Positions 20,935 to 33,544 of a stretch of 64,000 nt of DNA are shown in pieces. A program made the translations under genes and the position numbers. Source of the stretch: Epiperipatus broadwayi (Eukaryota > Onychophora > Udeonychophora > Euonychophora > Peripatidae). Numbering within the stretch: position 1 is the stretch's first letter; the number at the start of each line of letters is the position of its first letter. Location of the stretch: the NCBI GenBank assembly GCA_028023455.1, contig JAQFVV010012982.1, positions 1-64,000 on the forward strand, written 5' to 3'. The notes beneath the pieces were generated by a model. It was given only the letters and a program-made list of their open reading frames with translations. It did not search any database and had not been told where the DNA came from.

Positions 20935-21525
20935 TCCACATATTGAAAAGATAAATAATCACCAATATACCTGTTTTATGCTAAACCAGCACTTATCAGT
21001 TGGTTCAGATTACTATCTTCACACATATATACAATCGGTGCTCAGCTTTATATTAAGATAGCCAATCTTCATACTTTAATGGACAGGCTTCAAACTACTC
21101 CAACCCACAATTCTTCAGCCATCCATTTCATTGAAATTCTGATGATGGAATGTTCCAAGCCCATACTAGTGCCAAGGTTGTCATCCTACCCATGTTGATG
21201 TTAGTCATTCTGAACCCTCATGTACTGTAGAATAATCCATTTATATACATATGCAAGAGATGGACAGACCAGGGGATGACAAGCTTGGCATTAATGTGGG
21301 CTTTGAATGTTCCATCAAAAGATTTTCAATGAAATGGATGGCTGAAGAGTTGTGGGTTGGAGTAGTTTGAAGTCCATCCATTAAAGTATGAAGATTGGCT
21401 ATCTTAATATAAAGCTGAGCACTGATTGTATATATGTGTGGAGATAGTAATTTGGACCAACTGGTGATTGCTGGTTTAGCAAAAAATATGTATATTGGTG
21501 ATTATTTATTTTTTCAACATGTGTG
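20935..21525. mobile_element. Fold-back element family C, right copy
   Basis: Mirror of 13641-14240, with the same two inverted arms around an axis near 21,238. The 77-codon minus frame at 21399-21632 is accidental. Confidence 0.75.
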
Positions 21526-21537
21526 TAATCAGGTGGG

Positions 21538-21605
21538 TCAGCAATATAAGATGGCATGGTGAGTTGAGGGTTGTGTGAGAATCTGAGTTCAAATCCCTTA
21601 TATAT
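21538..21605 (+). repeat. tRNA-derived SINE-like remnant, right
   Basis: GATGGCATGGTGAGTTGAGG followed by GAGTTCAAATCCCT (B box). Mirror of 13557-13640. Confidence 0.5.
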
Positions 21606-21731
21606 TATAATGATTAAGGTAAAACATTTCAAGTTAATTTGTTTTCTGATAAATTAATAAAATGATAGTTGTTGTAAAATCTATAATGTTTCTACATCAG
21701 TATCTGTTAAATTTTATGACCAGGGAAAAAT

Positions 21732-21748
21732 TAATATATATATATATA
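21732..21748. repeat. (TA)n at outer end of right hammerhead array
   Basis: Mirror of 13421-13437. Confidence 0.85.
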
Positions 21749-21850
21749 AAATTAAGAGTGTGCTAATAACTCTAAACAAGCTTTTTTTTTTTTTATTTAT
21801 GATAAATGCTACTACAAGAGAAGGCATTCAAATCATTTTTATCTTGGATT

Positions 21851-21906
21851 GTCCCCATCCCCAGACCGGTTTCGACCTATGGGTCTCTTCAGTGAGGAGT
21901 TGGGAC
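21851..21906 (-). ncRNA. Hammerhead ribozyme, family B, right unit 1
   Basis: Complete 56-nt motif with CTGAAGA, GACC-CATA-GGTC, GAAA, ACCGGT and GTC. Mirror of 13263-13318. Confidence 0.85.
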
Positions 21907-22276
21907 ATTAGATCTAAAAAACCAACTCAAGAAAAGCATTTATCTAAAAGATAATTGTTAGAAGAAGATCTGAAACTTTTAGACATCTACATGTCTTTAA
22001 AGTCAGCTCTCCAACTGAAAAAATCATATGGGCCTGAACTTAATTCAGATACTCCATATATTAGTAGGCTAAGCTCTTTAATTTAGCTAAAGCCACAACA
22101 GCAAAATAATAATAGTAATAATAACAAGTCAGATGTCACATGACTTATATATAGCTTGCACTTACAAATATGTAAAATTAAGAGTGTGCTAATAACTCTA
22201 AACAAGCTTTTTTTTTTTTATTTATGATAAATGCTACTACAAGAGAAGGCATTCAAATCATTTTTTATCTTGGATT

Positions 22277-22332
22277 GTCCCCATCCCCAGACCGGTTTCG
22301 ACCTATGGGTCTCTTCAGTGAGGAGTTGGGAC
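22277..22332 (-). ncRNA. Hammerhead ribozyme, family B, right unit 2
   Basis: Complete motif, mirror of 12835-12890. Confidence 0.85.
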
Positions 22333-22703
22333 ATTAGATCTAAAAAACCAACTCAAGCAAAGCATTTATCTAAAAGATAATTGTTAGAAGAAGATCTGAA
22401 ACTTTTAGACATCTACATGTCTTTAAAGTCAGCTCTCCAACTGAAAAAATCATATGGGCCTGAACTTAATTCAGATACTCCATATATTAGTAGGCTAAGC
22501 TCTTTAATTTAGCTAAAGCCACAACAGCAAAATAATAATAGTAATAATAACAAGTCAGATGTCACATGACTTATATATAGCTTGCACTTACAAATATGTA
22601 AAATTAAGAGTGTGCTAATAACTCTAAACAAGCTTTTTTTTTTTTTATTTATGATAAATGCTACTACAAGAGAAGGCATTCAAATCATTTTTTATCTTGG
22701 ATT

Positions 22704-22759
22704 GTCCCCACCCCCAGACCGGTTTCGACCTATGGGTCTCTTCAGTGAGGAGTTGGGAC
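22704..22759 (-). ncRNA. Hammerhead ribozyme, family B, right unit 3 (variant)
   Basis: Complete motif carrying the CCCCACCCCC variant shared only with its mirror at 12410-12465. Confidence 0.85.
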
Positions 22760-22784
22760 CTATGGGTCTCTTCAGTGAGGAGTT

Positions 22785-22840
22785 GTCCCAACTCCTCACT
22801 GAAGAGACCCATAGGTCGAAACCGGTCTGGGGATGGGGAC
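22785..22840 (+). ncRNA. Hammerhead ribozyme, family B, right unit 4 at axis
   Basis: Complete motif beginning exactly at the array axis. Mirror of 12329-12384. Confidence 0.85.
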
Positions 22841-23208
22841 AATCCAAGATAAAAATGATTTGAATGCCTTCTCTTGTAGTAGCATTTATCATAAATAAAA
22901 AAAAAAAGCTTGTTTAGAGTTATTAGCACACTCTTAATTTTACATATTTGTAAGTGCAAGCTATATATAAGTCATGTGACATCTGACTTGTTATTATTAC
23001 TATTATTATTTTGCTGTTGTGGCTTTAGCTAAATTAAAGAGCTTAGCCTACTAATATATGGAGTATCTGAATTAAGTTCAGGCCCATATGATTTTTTCAG
23101 TTGGAGAGCTGACTTTAAAGACATGTAGATGTCTAAAAGTTTCAGATCTTCTTCTAACAATTATCTTTTAGATAAATGCTTTGCTTGAGTTGGTTTTTTA
23201 GATCTAAT

Positions 23209-23264
23209 GTCCCAACTCCTCACTGAAGAGACCCATAGGTCGAAACCGGTCTGGGGATGGGGAC
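23209..23264 (+). ncRNA. Hammerhead ribozyme, family B, right unit 5
   Basis: Complete motif, mirror of 11904-11959. Confidence 0.85.
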
Positions 23265-23634
23265 AATCCAAGATAAAAATGATTTGAATGCCTTCTCTTG
23301 TAGTAGCATTTATCATAAATAAAAAAAAAAAAAGCTTGTTTAGAGTTATTAGCACACTCTTAATTTTACATATTTGTAAGTGCAAGCTATATATAAGTCA
23401 TGTGACATCTGACTTGTTATTATTACTATTATTATTTTGCTGTTGTGGCTTTAGCTAAATTAAAGAGCTTAGCCTACTAATATATGGAGTATCTGAATTA
23501 AGTTCAGGCCCATATGATTTTTTCAGTTGGAGAGCTGACTTTAAAGACATGTAGATGTCTAAAAGTTTCAGATCTTCTTCTAACAATTATCTTTTAGATA
23601 AATGCTTTGCTTGAGTTGGTTTTTTAGATCTAAT

Positions 23635-23690
23635 GTCCCAACTCCTCACTGAAGAGACCCATAGGTCGAAACCGGTCTGGGGATGGGGAC
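23635..23690 (+). ncRNA. Hammerhead ribozyme, family B, right unit 6
   Basis: Complete motif, mirror of 11479-11534. Confidence 0.85.
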
Positions 23691-23855
23691 AATCCAAGAT
23701 AAAAATGATTTGAATGCCTTCTCTTGTAGTAGCATTTATCATAAATAAAAAAAAAAAAAAAAGCTTGTTTAGAGTTATTAGCACACTCTTAATTTTACAT
23801 ATTTGTAAGTGCAAGCTATATATAAGTCATGTGACATCTGACTTGTTATTATTAC

Positions 23856-23874
23856 TATATATATATATATATAT
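23856..23874. repeat. (TA)n between right array and right Penelope pair
   Basis: Mirror of 11299-11327. Confidence 0.9.
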
Positions 23875-23968
23875 AAACATTACAAGCATAAAGCTAAACT
23901 AGTCAATATAAAATCAAAACTACCCCAAATCTAAAATTAAACCAGACCAGCATAAAAATAATATTAAA

Positions 23969-24012
23969 ACACAACCTAAGGTTTCACTGCTACAAGCAGA
24001 CTTCTCAAGTGT
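23969..24012 (-). ncRNA. Hammerhead-shaped motif with variant core, Penelope right inner
   Basis: Same 44-nt motif and non-consensus core as at 11162-11205. Confidence 0.35.
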
Positions 24013-24049
24013 AAAGAACTACAAAAAAAACCACACATTATATATACTA

Positions 24050-25837
24050 TTAAAAACTACCCACAAATCCATTCACTTCCCATCCACCCTTAATATTAAA
24101 AGAACTCTTAAATAAGTTAATTGCTTCAGAATAATAAATTTTCAATAATAAAGACTCTTTAATTCTTCTTTTGATTTCATTTCTCTCAAAGAAGACAACC
24201 TTAGCTTCATCAAAATCAATAGTGTGGCCTGTATCTTTTTCATGGACATACAAAGCAGAACTAAGATATCTATTTTTAACTCTACTTTTATGAACCTTTA
24301 TTCTTTCATTTAAACTCAAACTACTCTGACCTATGTAAACCTTCTTACACAATAAACAAGGAATAAAATATACCACACCAGGAATAGTCTTTCTATCAAA
24401 AACTTCTTTTGTATTATTTAATAAATTATTCAATGTAACACCCCTTTTCCAAGCAATTTTCTTATTTCCAAACAATTTACTATTTCTACACACAATTTTA
24501 TAAGAAGACAATTTAAATGGCAAAGAAATAAAATCATATTTTTCTTTAACCTTTACATCCTTACAAATATTACTATTAAATAAAATACTTTTAACAAATT
24601 TATCAGAGTATCCAACACTCAAATAATCTTTATAAAATTGATATTTCTGAAACAAAGCTACCCCACTAGAATTATTTAATTTAATATTCCTATGACAATA
24701 ATTCCTTAAAGCAGCTACTTTATGAGATACAGACTGATAGCTATCAGGTTTAATTATAGATCTTAATTCTTTACTTTTAACTAAATGACTGCACAATAAA
24801 CAGTTAGTTTCTATATTTCTAATCACCAAAAGATCTAAAAATTTTAACTTACCAAAATCTAACCCCCCTCCTTCTAACACAAATTTTATAGAAGGATCAA
24901 AACAATTAAACTCATTTACAAATTCCTTCAATTTATCATTCTCAACTACAAATAAACAATCATCAATATATCTGACAAATAATTTTACATATAAACAATT
25001 CTTTTTAATAATAATTTCCTCTTCCATAAAACTAATATAAACTGAACATACTAAAGGAGAAATAATATAACCTATTATCCACCTTCCTTAATCTTATAAA
25101 AATTACCTCTATAAGTAAAATACATAGAATCTTCCAATAACAAAAGCAAATCTTTAATTACCTTAATTTTATTTTTTGATAAAAGAACTTTTCTTAATCA
25201 ATACAGACAAAAGAACATCAATACTGCTTAACCTATTAACAGACTGATACATATTTTCAATATCTAAACTTCCAAATACCCAATTACTTTCCATTTTAAA
25301 ATTATTAATCTTATCAAAAGCCTCAAAAGAAGAAGAAACTGTGTACTGACCAAAATCAACAAATTGTTTTAAAAAATTATTCAAGAATCTAGAAATACCC
25401 TCTACAACACTACCTGTAAAATCAAAAATAAATCTTAAAGGAAAACCATCTTTATGAGTTTTAATATTCACAAACATCTTAGCTGATGTAAAATCATTAG
25501 GATAGCATTTTAAATAATCTACTCTATTAAAATTTTTTAAATTAACCATTTTCTTCATAATATCTATCAATTTTCTTTTAATCAAATTACCTGGATTTTT
25601 ATCTAACAACATATATTTACCATTATTTAATTCTCTATCCATTTTCTCTTTGAAATCATCTCCTTTCATAATAACAAACCTACCAGCTTTGTCTTCACGA
25701 GAAATGATTACATCATTAGCAATTAACCTATTTTTAAGATGTTTAATCTCAGCAGGATTAATAACAAATTTTTCTTTCCTTTTTAAACTTTTATTCAAAA
25801 AAAAAAAATTGTTATTAATCCTGCTGAGATTAAACAT
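24050..25837 (-). pseudogene. Penelope-like RT/GIY-YIG ORF, right inner copy (nearly intact)
   Basis: Mirror of 9506-11125. Two open pieces (25169-25837 and 24050-25027) are separated by a one-base loss in CCACCTTCC (the left copies have CCACCCTTCC) and a one-base gain in GATAAAAGAAC, so the motif B region is out of frame. It gives the longest N terminus seen, with INPAEIKHLKNRL, an ISREDKAGRFVIM segment typical of the region before Penelope RT fingers, then KTHKDGFPLR, SLDIENMYQ, RYIDD and GVVYFIPCLLC...YIGQ. It shares YIDD and CLLC with its mirror. The first residues read into the palindrome spacer and are not original. Confidence 0.92.
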
Positions 25838-25844
25838 CTTAAAA
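25738..25844. other. Axis of right head-to-head Penelope pair
   Basis: Arms of about 30 bp immediately around the axis (TTGTTATTAATCCTGCTGAG on one side, its complement on the other) with a 41-nt T/A-rich loop. The sequence of the loop is coding-strand Penelope sequence on the minus side, so the outer copy was truncated at its 5' end here. Confidence 0.75.
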
Positions 25845-27525
25845 ATAGGTTAATTGCTAATGATGTAATCATTTCTCGTGAAGACAAAGCTGGTAGGTTT
25901 GTTATTATGAAAGGAGATGATTTCAAAGAGAAAATGGATGGAGAATTAAATAATGGTAAATATATGTTGTTAGATAAAATCCAGGTAATTTGATTAAAAG
26001 AAAATTGATAGATATTATGAAGAAAATGGTTAATTTAAAAAATTTTAATAGAGTAGATTATTTAAAATGCTATCCTAATGATTTTACATCAGCTAAGATG
26101 TTTGTGAATATTAAAACTCATAAAGATGGTTTTCCTTTAAGATTTATTTTTGATTTTACAGGTAGTGTTGTAAAGGGTATTTCTAGATTCTTGAATAATT
26201 TTTTAAAACAATTTGTTGATTTTGGTCAGTACACAGTTTCTTCTTCTTTTGAGGCTTTTGATAAGATTAATAATTTTAAAATGGAAAGTAATTGGGTATT
26301 TGGAAGTTTAGATATTGAAAATATGTATCAGTCTGTTAATAGGTTAAGCAGTATTGATGTTCTTTTGTCTGTATTGATTAAGAAAAGTTCTTTATCAAAA
26401 AATAAAATTAAGGTAATTAAGATTTGCTTTTGTTATTGGAAGATTCTATGTATTTTACTTATAGAGGTAATTTTTATAAGATTAAGGAAGGGTGGATAAT
26501 AGGTTATATTATTTCTCCTTTAGTATGTTCAGTTTATATTAGTTTTATGGAAGAGGAAATTATTTTAAAAGACTTGTTTATATGTAAAATTATTTGTCAG
26601 ATATGTTGATGATTGTTTATTTGTAGTTGTGAATGATAAATTGAAGGAATTTGTAAATAAGTTTAATTGTTTTGATTCTTCTATAAAATTTGTGTTAGAA
26701 GGAGGGGGGTTAGATTTTGGTAAGTTAAAATTTTTAGATCTTTTGGTGATTAGAAATATAGAAACTAATTGTTTATTGTGCAGTCATTTAGTTAAAAGTA
26801 AAGAATTAAGATCTATAATTAAACCTGATAGCTATCAGTCTGTATCTCATAAAGTAGCTGCTTTAAGGAATTATTGTCATAGGAATATTAAATTAAATAA
26901 TTCTAGTGGGGTAGCTTTGTTTCAGAAATATCAATTTTATAAAGATTATTTGAGTGTTGGATACTCTGATAAATTTGTTAAAAGTATTTTATTTAATAGT
27001 AATATTTATAAGGATGTAAAGGTTAAAGAAAAATATGATTTTATTTCTTTGCCATTTAAATTGTCTTCTTATAAAATTGTGTGTAGAAATAGTAAATTGT
27101 TTGGAAATAAGAAAATTGCTTGGAAAAGGGGGGATTTTACATTGAATAATTTATTAAATAATACAAAAGAAGTTTTTGATAGAAAGACTATTCCTGGTGT
27201 GGTATATTTTATTCCTTGTTTATTTTGTAAGAAGGTTTACATAGGTCAGAGTAGTTTGAGTTTAAATGAAAGAATAAAGGTTCATAAAAGTAGAGTTAAA
27301 AATAGATATCTTAGTTCTGCTTTGTATGTCCATGAAAAAGATACAGGCCATACTATTGATTTTGATGAAGCTAAGGTTGTCTTCTTTGAGAGAAATGAAA
27401 TCAAAAGAAGAATTAAAGAGTCTTTATTATTGAAAATTTATTATTCTGAAGCAATTAACCTATTTAAGAGTTCTTTAATATTAAGGGTGGATGGGAAGTG
27501 AATGGATTTGTGGGGGTAGTTTTTA
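25845..27525 (+). pseudogene. Penelope-like RT/GIY-YIG ORF, right outer copy (several frameshifts)
   Basis: Mirror of 7673-9365. Open pieces are 25990-26499, 26424-26609 and 26629-27501. One A is lost near 26,420, bases are lost around motif C (26,563-26,575, just before GATATGTTGATGAT, which encodes YVDD), and two bases are gained near 27,130. The last codons are disrupted before the GGGTAGTTTTTAA end. It carries more private changes than the other three copies. Confidence 0.92.
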
Positions 27526-27562
27526 ATAGTATATATAATGTGTGTTTTTTTTGTAGTTCTTT

Positions 27563-27606
27563 ACACTTGAGAAGTCTGCTTGTAGCAGTGAAACCTTAGG
27601 TTGTGT
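27563..27606 (+). ncRNA. Hammerhead-shaped motif with variant core, Penelope right outer
   Basis: Same 44-nt motif as at 7592-7635. Confidence 0.35.
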
Positions 27607-27662
27607 TTTAATATTATTTTTATGCTGGTCTGGTTTAATTTGTTAGATTTGGGGTAGTTTTG

Positions 27663-27690
<28 letters not shown>
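27663..27690. repeat. (TA)n bounding the right Penelope pair
   Basis: Mirror of 7510-7537. Confidence 0.95.
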
Positions 27691-27694
<4 letters not shown>

Positions 27695-28951
27695 CTGACT
27701 TGTGGCTTTTTAATATATGATTAACTTTTGTCTTTCTATATGAAGATATATTGTTTAATAATTATTACTAATGATAATTTAGTGTTGTTTTACTATGCCT
27801 ATATTCAGAATCTATCTATTTGATGGTTTCAAGATAAGTCATTACTACTGAGTCATGTGGCATTTGAGTTTCTATACATAATTCCAAGAAGAATTTTATC
27901 ATTGTTATATGGATATCTATTATCATAGTGATTTGCTGAATATCATCTCTGTTGTGATAATTCTAAGAATTTCAACCATACTAAATAATATATTGTATTT
28001 ATCTACTTTATACCTATAAAATAAAATTATTCTTAATGTACTGAATGAATAAACTGTAGCACACACCATTTTCTAATTTTTTATCTGAATGTGTTTATTA
28101 AACATACAACATTTGGACATTTACATATTATTATTTGTTGTTTATCAATTCAATTATAAATTAGTATGCATATTTAAAAGTTTATACATGTAATTCTAGG
28201 AAACCAAATCATATATCATATATATTTTTATTAAGAAATCTACATTGAACATTATTACAGTAATACTTAAATATCTTTTTTAATTACAAATCAATATGAA
28301 TATTATACTTAAGCCTCAGTTAATGTAACAACAGAAAATCAGTTTATAGGTGTACATTTGGAAAACACTTATGTATTTACCAATATACAACAAACTTATA
28401 TTCAAACTGAGATATAATGATAAGCACATCTTAAGCACATCTTCCTGCTATGTCTTTGACCAGATCTTTTCAAATCATAAGTAGATTTAAGATTTTTTGC
28501 AAATAACTCATTCAGTATTGGCTAGTAAAATATATCTACTAAGTTAATTTGAGTTGGTTATATTGATTTAATGTATAGTTGTAAAAAATATGATCATAAA
28601 ATATGTCTCTTACTATCATTGGTGAAAATGTAATACTTCTATTGTGATGAAGGTAACTATTTCTGTGATACTTAAAATGAACCTTCATTTTTAATCCCAA
28701 ATAAAAATAAATAATAGTAATAATAAATAATAATAAGAAGAAGGGAGAAGAAAAAAAGGGTTTTCATTCTATGGACATAAAATATTTTGCATGGTGATAG
28801 AGTGACAGACATGAAAGCTATAGTCTATGGTTTGTAGTTCAACCTTGTCATTTCTGGTGCTTGAACATCATATGATCTCTCTAGTCATAAATTATTTGAC
28901 TACTTTTGCATACTTATAAAAAAAAACATACATTCAATGTAACTAATAAAA
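27691..28951. other. AT-rich noncoding stretch, right arm
   Basis: Mirror of 6257-7509. The tRNA-derived remnant is at about 28,795-28,870 on the plus strand (GTAGTTCAACC, then TCTGGTGCTTGAA). No gene seen. Confidence 0.5.
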
Positions 28952-29279
28952 TAGTAGCAGATTCTCTACACAATAGTGCCACTCAATGGAAACCTTAGTA
29001 AACAATAGAGACAACAAGATTTGTGTATAAAATCCCCATCTAGTGACTACTCATCCAATATTCCAGACTGGTTTTTAGCTTGTGGCTTTCATCTGTGAGA
29101 GTCTGAGAGATCTAGGTGCATTGCTTTCAGATACAAGACTACTCACTGATGAAACTATAAGCTAGAAACTAGTCTGGAAATATTGGTGGAGTAGATACTA
29201 GATAGGAATTTTATGCATAAATTTTCTAGCATTTACTCTTTGCAATGACTGGCACTGGAAGAGAGAGTTTGCTATTGTT
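28952..29279. mobile_element. Fold-back element family A, diverged copy A2 right
   Basis: Mirror of 5929-6256. One half keeps a fairly good hammerhead core on the plus strand at about 29,140-29,185 (CTCACTGATGAAA, then GAAACTAGTCTGG). The other half is damaged. The central loop carries CTAGGTGCATTGC. Confidence 0.65.
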
Positions 29280-30718
29280 TTAACAAACTTGCGTAGGCAT
29301 AGAAAATGGTAATCATGTGATGTTTTAGTAGTTTTGAACTTATAAAATCATAGATTGCTACATTTTAAAATTTAACATAAAGAAATTTGTCACCTAGATA
29401 AAAAATTTGATGCTGTTCATATATTTTGTCGATGTTATCTTCTGTTAGGATGTACAATAAGCTCCAAGCTATGACCATATTCTTATTCTACTTCATCAAA
29501 CATTTCTTGATGAGTCTACTTGAATTTTTATGATGCGAGACATGAAGTCAAAACATTAATTTGTTAGAAATTGGTGCTGGTCTTAATTGCATTTTGCAAC
29601 ACTATTTTACTAATAAGCACATATAAAGACGTTTTTAAAAATTCTATTTACTTAATATCTATTTTTATTCATACAAAAAATCGGTAATTTTTTTTGCATG
29701 TTTTTTATTCATAAGTTATTATTAATATAGAATTTTTTTATTTTATTTGCAATCAATATTTTATACATTAATGATGTTCTTAAAACTATGTCATTCCTTA
29801 GAGAAAGTTTAATTATCATCTTTGTTGCTAATAGCTAAATTAATATTTTCAAATTCTAATGAATTATGGGTAGGATAATCTTCGTCAAATGGTATTGATT
29901 TTTAAAACAAATTTTGTTTATGTCCAAAATATATTATTCTTTCATATATATGTAATTGAAATTAAATTATTAACAGTGAGACTAATTCTATTATTATCAT
30001 TTTTTAAAAACTAATTTTAATATTTTAATAATAATGCTTATATATATATATATATATATTGCATTGGTATGTTTGAGTCTGGATCTTCAAATATGGTGGA
30101 GTTGATGATGATTTGTTTCATAGGCTATTATGTATAATGAACTAACTTCAGTACATGGCTAAGATTTTTCCTGGATTAGTCCGACATTCACAGGAATGTG
30201 AAAGCATGGGAACGATCTAGCAATGGAATAAACTAATTCACCAAGTTCAAAACATTAATCTATTCTTACACATGAATAACATAAATTAAACATTAATGTA
30301 TTCTTATGCATGAATAATACAAATTGTTAACACATAAAATAACACAAAGGTTTACATAAAATAAAAGTAAAGTTCTATAATTGTAAGTTATTTTCCTATC
30401 CATCTACAGACATATAAGTGGTGGATTAATCTACAGTCTTTCAAGATTCTGGAGTAAAGAAATAATTAATAGTTCTTTTTATCAATAGCAAATTCTCAAT
30501 TAATCATTTAATCACTAATTTCTTTACTGATTGAGATTACTTAATTTTGTAATTACTCTAATTGCAGTATCTATTTCAAGAATTACATGTGAATTCTTAA
30601 ACACTCCAAAATAAAAAAAAGATATTATATAGATATAACCTTTTTTAAAAACTCACAATATGTTATTAAAATATTACATGATCATTGTTTCTTATGCTTG
30701 CTCATAATTGTTATTAAA
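29280..30718. other. AT-rich noncoding stretch, right arm
   Basis: Mirror of 4490-5928. Contains a (TA)n at about 30,040-30,059. No gene seen. Confidence 0.5.
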
Positions 30719-30938
30719 CACGCAAAACTCTCCATACAGTAGTGCCACTCAGTGCAAGTCAGAGTAATCAATGGATGCCAGAAGGCTTGTGCATAAAATC
30801 CCTATCTAGGTCCTACTCATCCAATATCCCCATACTAGTTTCTAACTTATGGCCTTTGTCAGTGTGGAGCCAGAGTAATCAATGGATGCCAGAAGGCTTG
30901 TGCATAAAATCCCCATCCTGTACCCACCCATCCAATAT

Positions 30939-30975
30939 CCCCAGACCAGTTTCTGGCTTATGGCCTTCATCAGTG
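30939..30975 (-). ncRNA. Hammerhead ribozyme-like motif, family A, right
   Basis: Core CTGATGA, stem II, GAAAC, GGTC on the minus strand, abutting the plus copy at 30976. Confidence 0.6.
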
Positions 30976-31018
30976 TCTCCTCACTGATGAAGGCCATAAG
31001 TCAGAAACTGGTCTGGGG
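30976..31018 (+). ncRNA. Hammerhead ribozyme-like motif, family A, right plus strand
   Basis: TCTCCTCA then CTGATGA, GGC-CATAA-GTC, GAAAC, TGGTC, TGGGGA. Inner stem I TCCTCA/TGGGGA is complete as in family B. The A/A opposition at the base of stem II remains. Confidence 0.65.
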
Positions 31019-31112
31019 ATATTGGATGGGGATTTTATGCGCAAGCCTTCTGGCATCCATTGATTACTCTGGCTTGCACTGAGTGGCACTACTGTATGGA
31101 GAGTTTTGCCTG

Positions 31113-33453
31113 TTTGATTAAAATATTATTAATCAAACTTGACTGCATACATTGCATATGGCAACATGTATAATATTGACTGACAACATAAAGAAGATAA
31201 CTAATCATGCACACACACATTGCTATAATATGCCAGAACTAATTTAGCATAGAAATTTAAACTATAGTAATTTCAGAATTAAGCAAAATTTTAAAGTGCT
31301 GAAAGTAAAAAAAAAAAATCACAAATTAATTTATATTTAATTAGTTAACAGAATAATATGTATATAAGTTGGCTGGCTATTTATAATTCGAATCATATGA
31401 ATATATAAAAAAGAAAATTATATTTTAAATTAAAAACTGTCTATATTATCAGAATCCCGTCTCTGTAGGAACATGTTCATGTTCTCAACTATTAATTATA
31501 ATAAAATGAGCTTAACCTTTTATATTAAAATTCAAGAATTTTATTGATGATTAAAACTAATATAATATAAATGTAATGACATTTTTATAGAAATGCATAT
31601 TAATAAAGCAAATGATGATTTATATACCATTTGATATAAATATAATCAAATACAATAATTATTTATACATTTTAATGAATTTGGTTTTCTAAACAACAAT
31701 CGATTGTGAAATATAAACAATTATTATTTTAAAAATATTAATCTACTAGATATCAGCATAAACTGTATTTTTAGGTTATTAAACTTTTACGTTTGATTTC
31801 AGTGATTTCCCATTTAATTTCATATTTCTTGAATAAAATAAGGTAATGATATCTAGCTATAATTAATTTCACAAAATAATTTCTTATTTATCAGCGAATT
31901 CCTTTTTATCCGAATAGATATTTCTATAAAATTTTGCTTATTAGAGTCAGTACATAGTAAGATATTAAAATGATAATTTTCACAATTAATTCAAAAGAAG
32001 AACTTTTAAAGAAAATATTAGTTAAATAACTATTCACCAATAACTACTTTAATAGGTCTGTGATTTATATAGAAAAAATATTGATCCACAGTACTTGTTC
32101 TGTATAATTCTATTGTAAGCTAGCTGTTGACTTCTTTTTGTTTCTCTCTCTTTCCAACTTGCAACTAACTCTCATACAATATTACCTGCCAATATCTCTT
32201 TACTATAATCTTCAAAACTGTTTATCAAAAGAGCAACCTGTTATTTGGTTATCTTTACATAATTATATTAATGTTAAACGAAAATAATACAATTAATTAA
32301 TTTAATCCAATAATTATTTAAATCTTCAAGCTTAAATAACAAAAACTATTCTTTTGTAAACAAGTTTACCAATGCAATAATATCTACCTTTTATATTTAC
32401 TAATACAATAATTAAAATTTAAGTACTTATTGCGTTTTAAAAATGTACAAAATCGGATAAATTTATAAGAAAAATGTATATAGCATAACTTTAATTATAT
32501 CATTGTTTATATTTATATTCTGTTATTTTATTCATATTTATTATTGTTGCATGAGAGCATATAGTCAAAATACATATTTTACATTTATTTCTCAATCAGT
32601 CCAGTTTAGTACAGAGATAGAGTGATAGACTTGAGACATAAAGGGTTTTTGATTTAAACTTAAAGCATGGCTTTGGTGCCTAAATATTCCTAAACAACCC
32701 TGTTATAAGATATTGTTTTGAAACAGATAACTGACTCTATTTTGTTATATGAGGTAAAATTTTACTATACACATAAATATTTAATTTAATATGCAATTTT
32801 CTTTCAGAATTATCTATTCTAAACAGCTACTTTTGGGGAATGATATTTAACAATGAAACACTAAATGCAATTCTAAACATGTAATGTTCTTTCTTAATGT
32901 TTGCAAAAATATCTATTTAAAAATTTACATTTTTACTTAAAAGTATTATGTACTTATTAAAAAAAATCATATCATTACTTGGTGGGAGGTCAAATAATGT
33001 TCAGTGCTAGCAATAAGAAAATAAGCTAAATCAAGAATCTTTAGCTTTTGAGTTTGTTAGTCTATCTATGGTAACCCAAAAATAGAGTCGTTTTCCTCTT
33101 TTATTCCATAGTGTAAGCTTGTGGTTAAACACCTGTAGAGGTCCCTATTATCGTATTTTACATGCATATGCTCGAGGTTACAGCCTCAGTAAATATTATT
33201 TCATTAGATAGAAAATTAAATGTTTATTATATTACAGTATATTACTTATTCATGCAATTCATTTTAGCAGAGGCTCAAACAACTAATTAGCTGAAAAGTA
33301 AGTTTTTATTTCTATAGGATTAATCATTAGATCATTAGTAATAAGAATCTACCATTCTGATGGCACAAGAAGCAATTTCCAGCAGAGATTATTATATTTA
33401 AGTTGCACTTTTATTTTTTCGGAATATGGAAGTAGTAATTCATCAGAAAGATC
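31113..33453. other. AT-rich noncoding stretch with repeat remnants, right arm
   Basis: Mirror of 1481-3909. The tRNA-derived remnant is at about 32,600-32,685 and the GGGACCTCTACAGG-family repeat at about 33,110-33,190 (minus strand). The junction at about 33,440-33,445 is where about 95-100 bp of left-arm sequence are missing. Confidence 0.5.
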
Positions 33454-33544
33454 GTCAAGCATTGGTGGTCGAAAGGTCAATGACGGCTGCTTTGCAAGCA
33501 GTTGTCCCTGATTAGTGGGTTCACTTCCCGGCTGATGCTATGAC
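33454..33544 (+). repeat. tRNA-like SINE head, right mirror copy
   Basis: Mirror of 1390-1480, starting GTCAAGCATTGGTGGTCG, B box GGTTCACTTCC, ending GCTATGACAC. Confidence 0.7.

Larger units (their letters stand above)
21750..23855. repeat. Right array of about 424-bp hammerhead units (retrozyme-like), inverted at about 22,785
   Basis: Mirror of 11328-13420. Three minus-strand and three plus-strand hammerheads lie either side of an axis inside stem I. A truncated extra half-motif lies at 22,755-22,785. Unit spacing is 424-427 bp (for example 21851, 22277, 22704). (TA)n lies at both ends. Confidence 0.88.
30719..31112. mobile_element. Fold-back element family A, copy A1 right (contracted)
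   Basis: Mirror of 3913-4487 but about 180 bp shorter: only one full minus-strand and one plus-strand hammerhead remain around the axis, plus a degraded unit near 30,835. The TIR sequence is the same. The 66- and 81-codon frames through it are repeat artefacts. Confidence 0.8.
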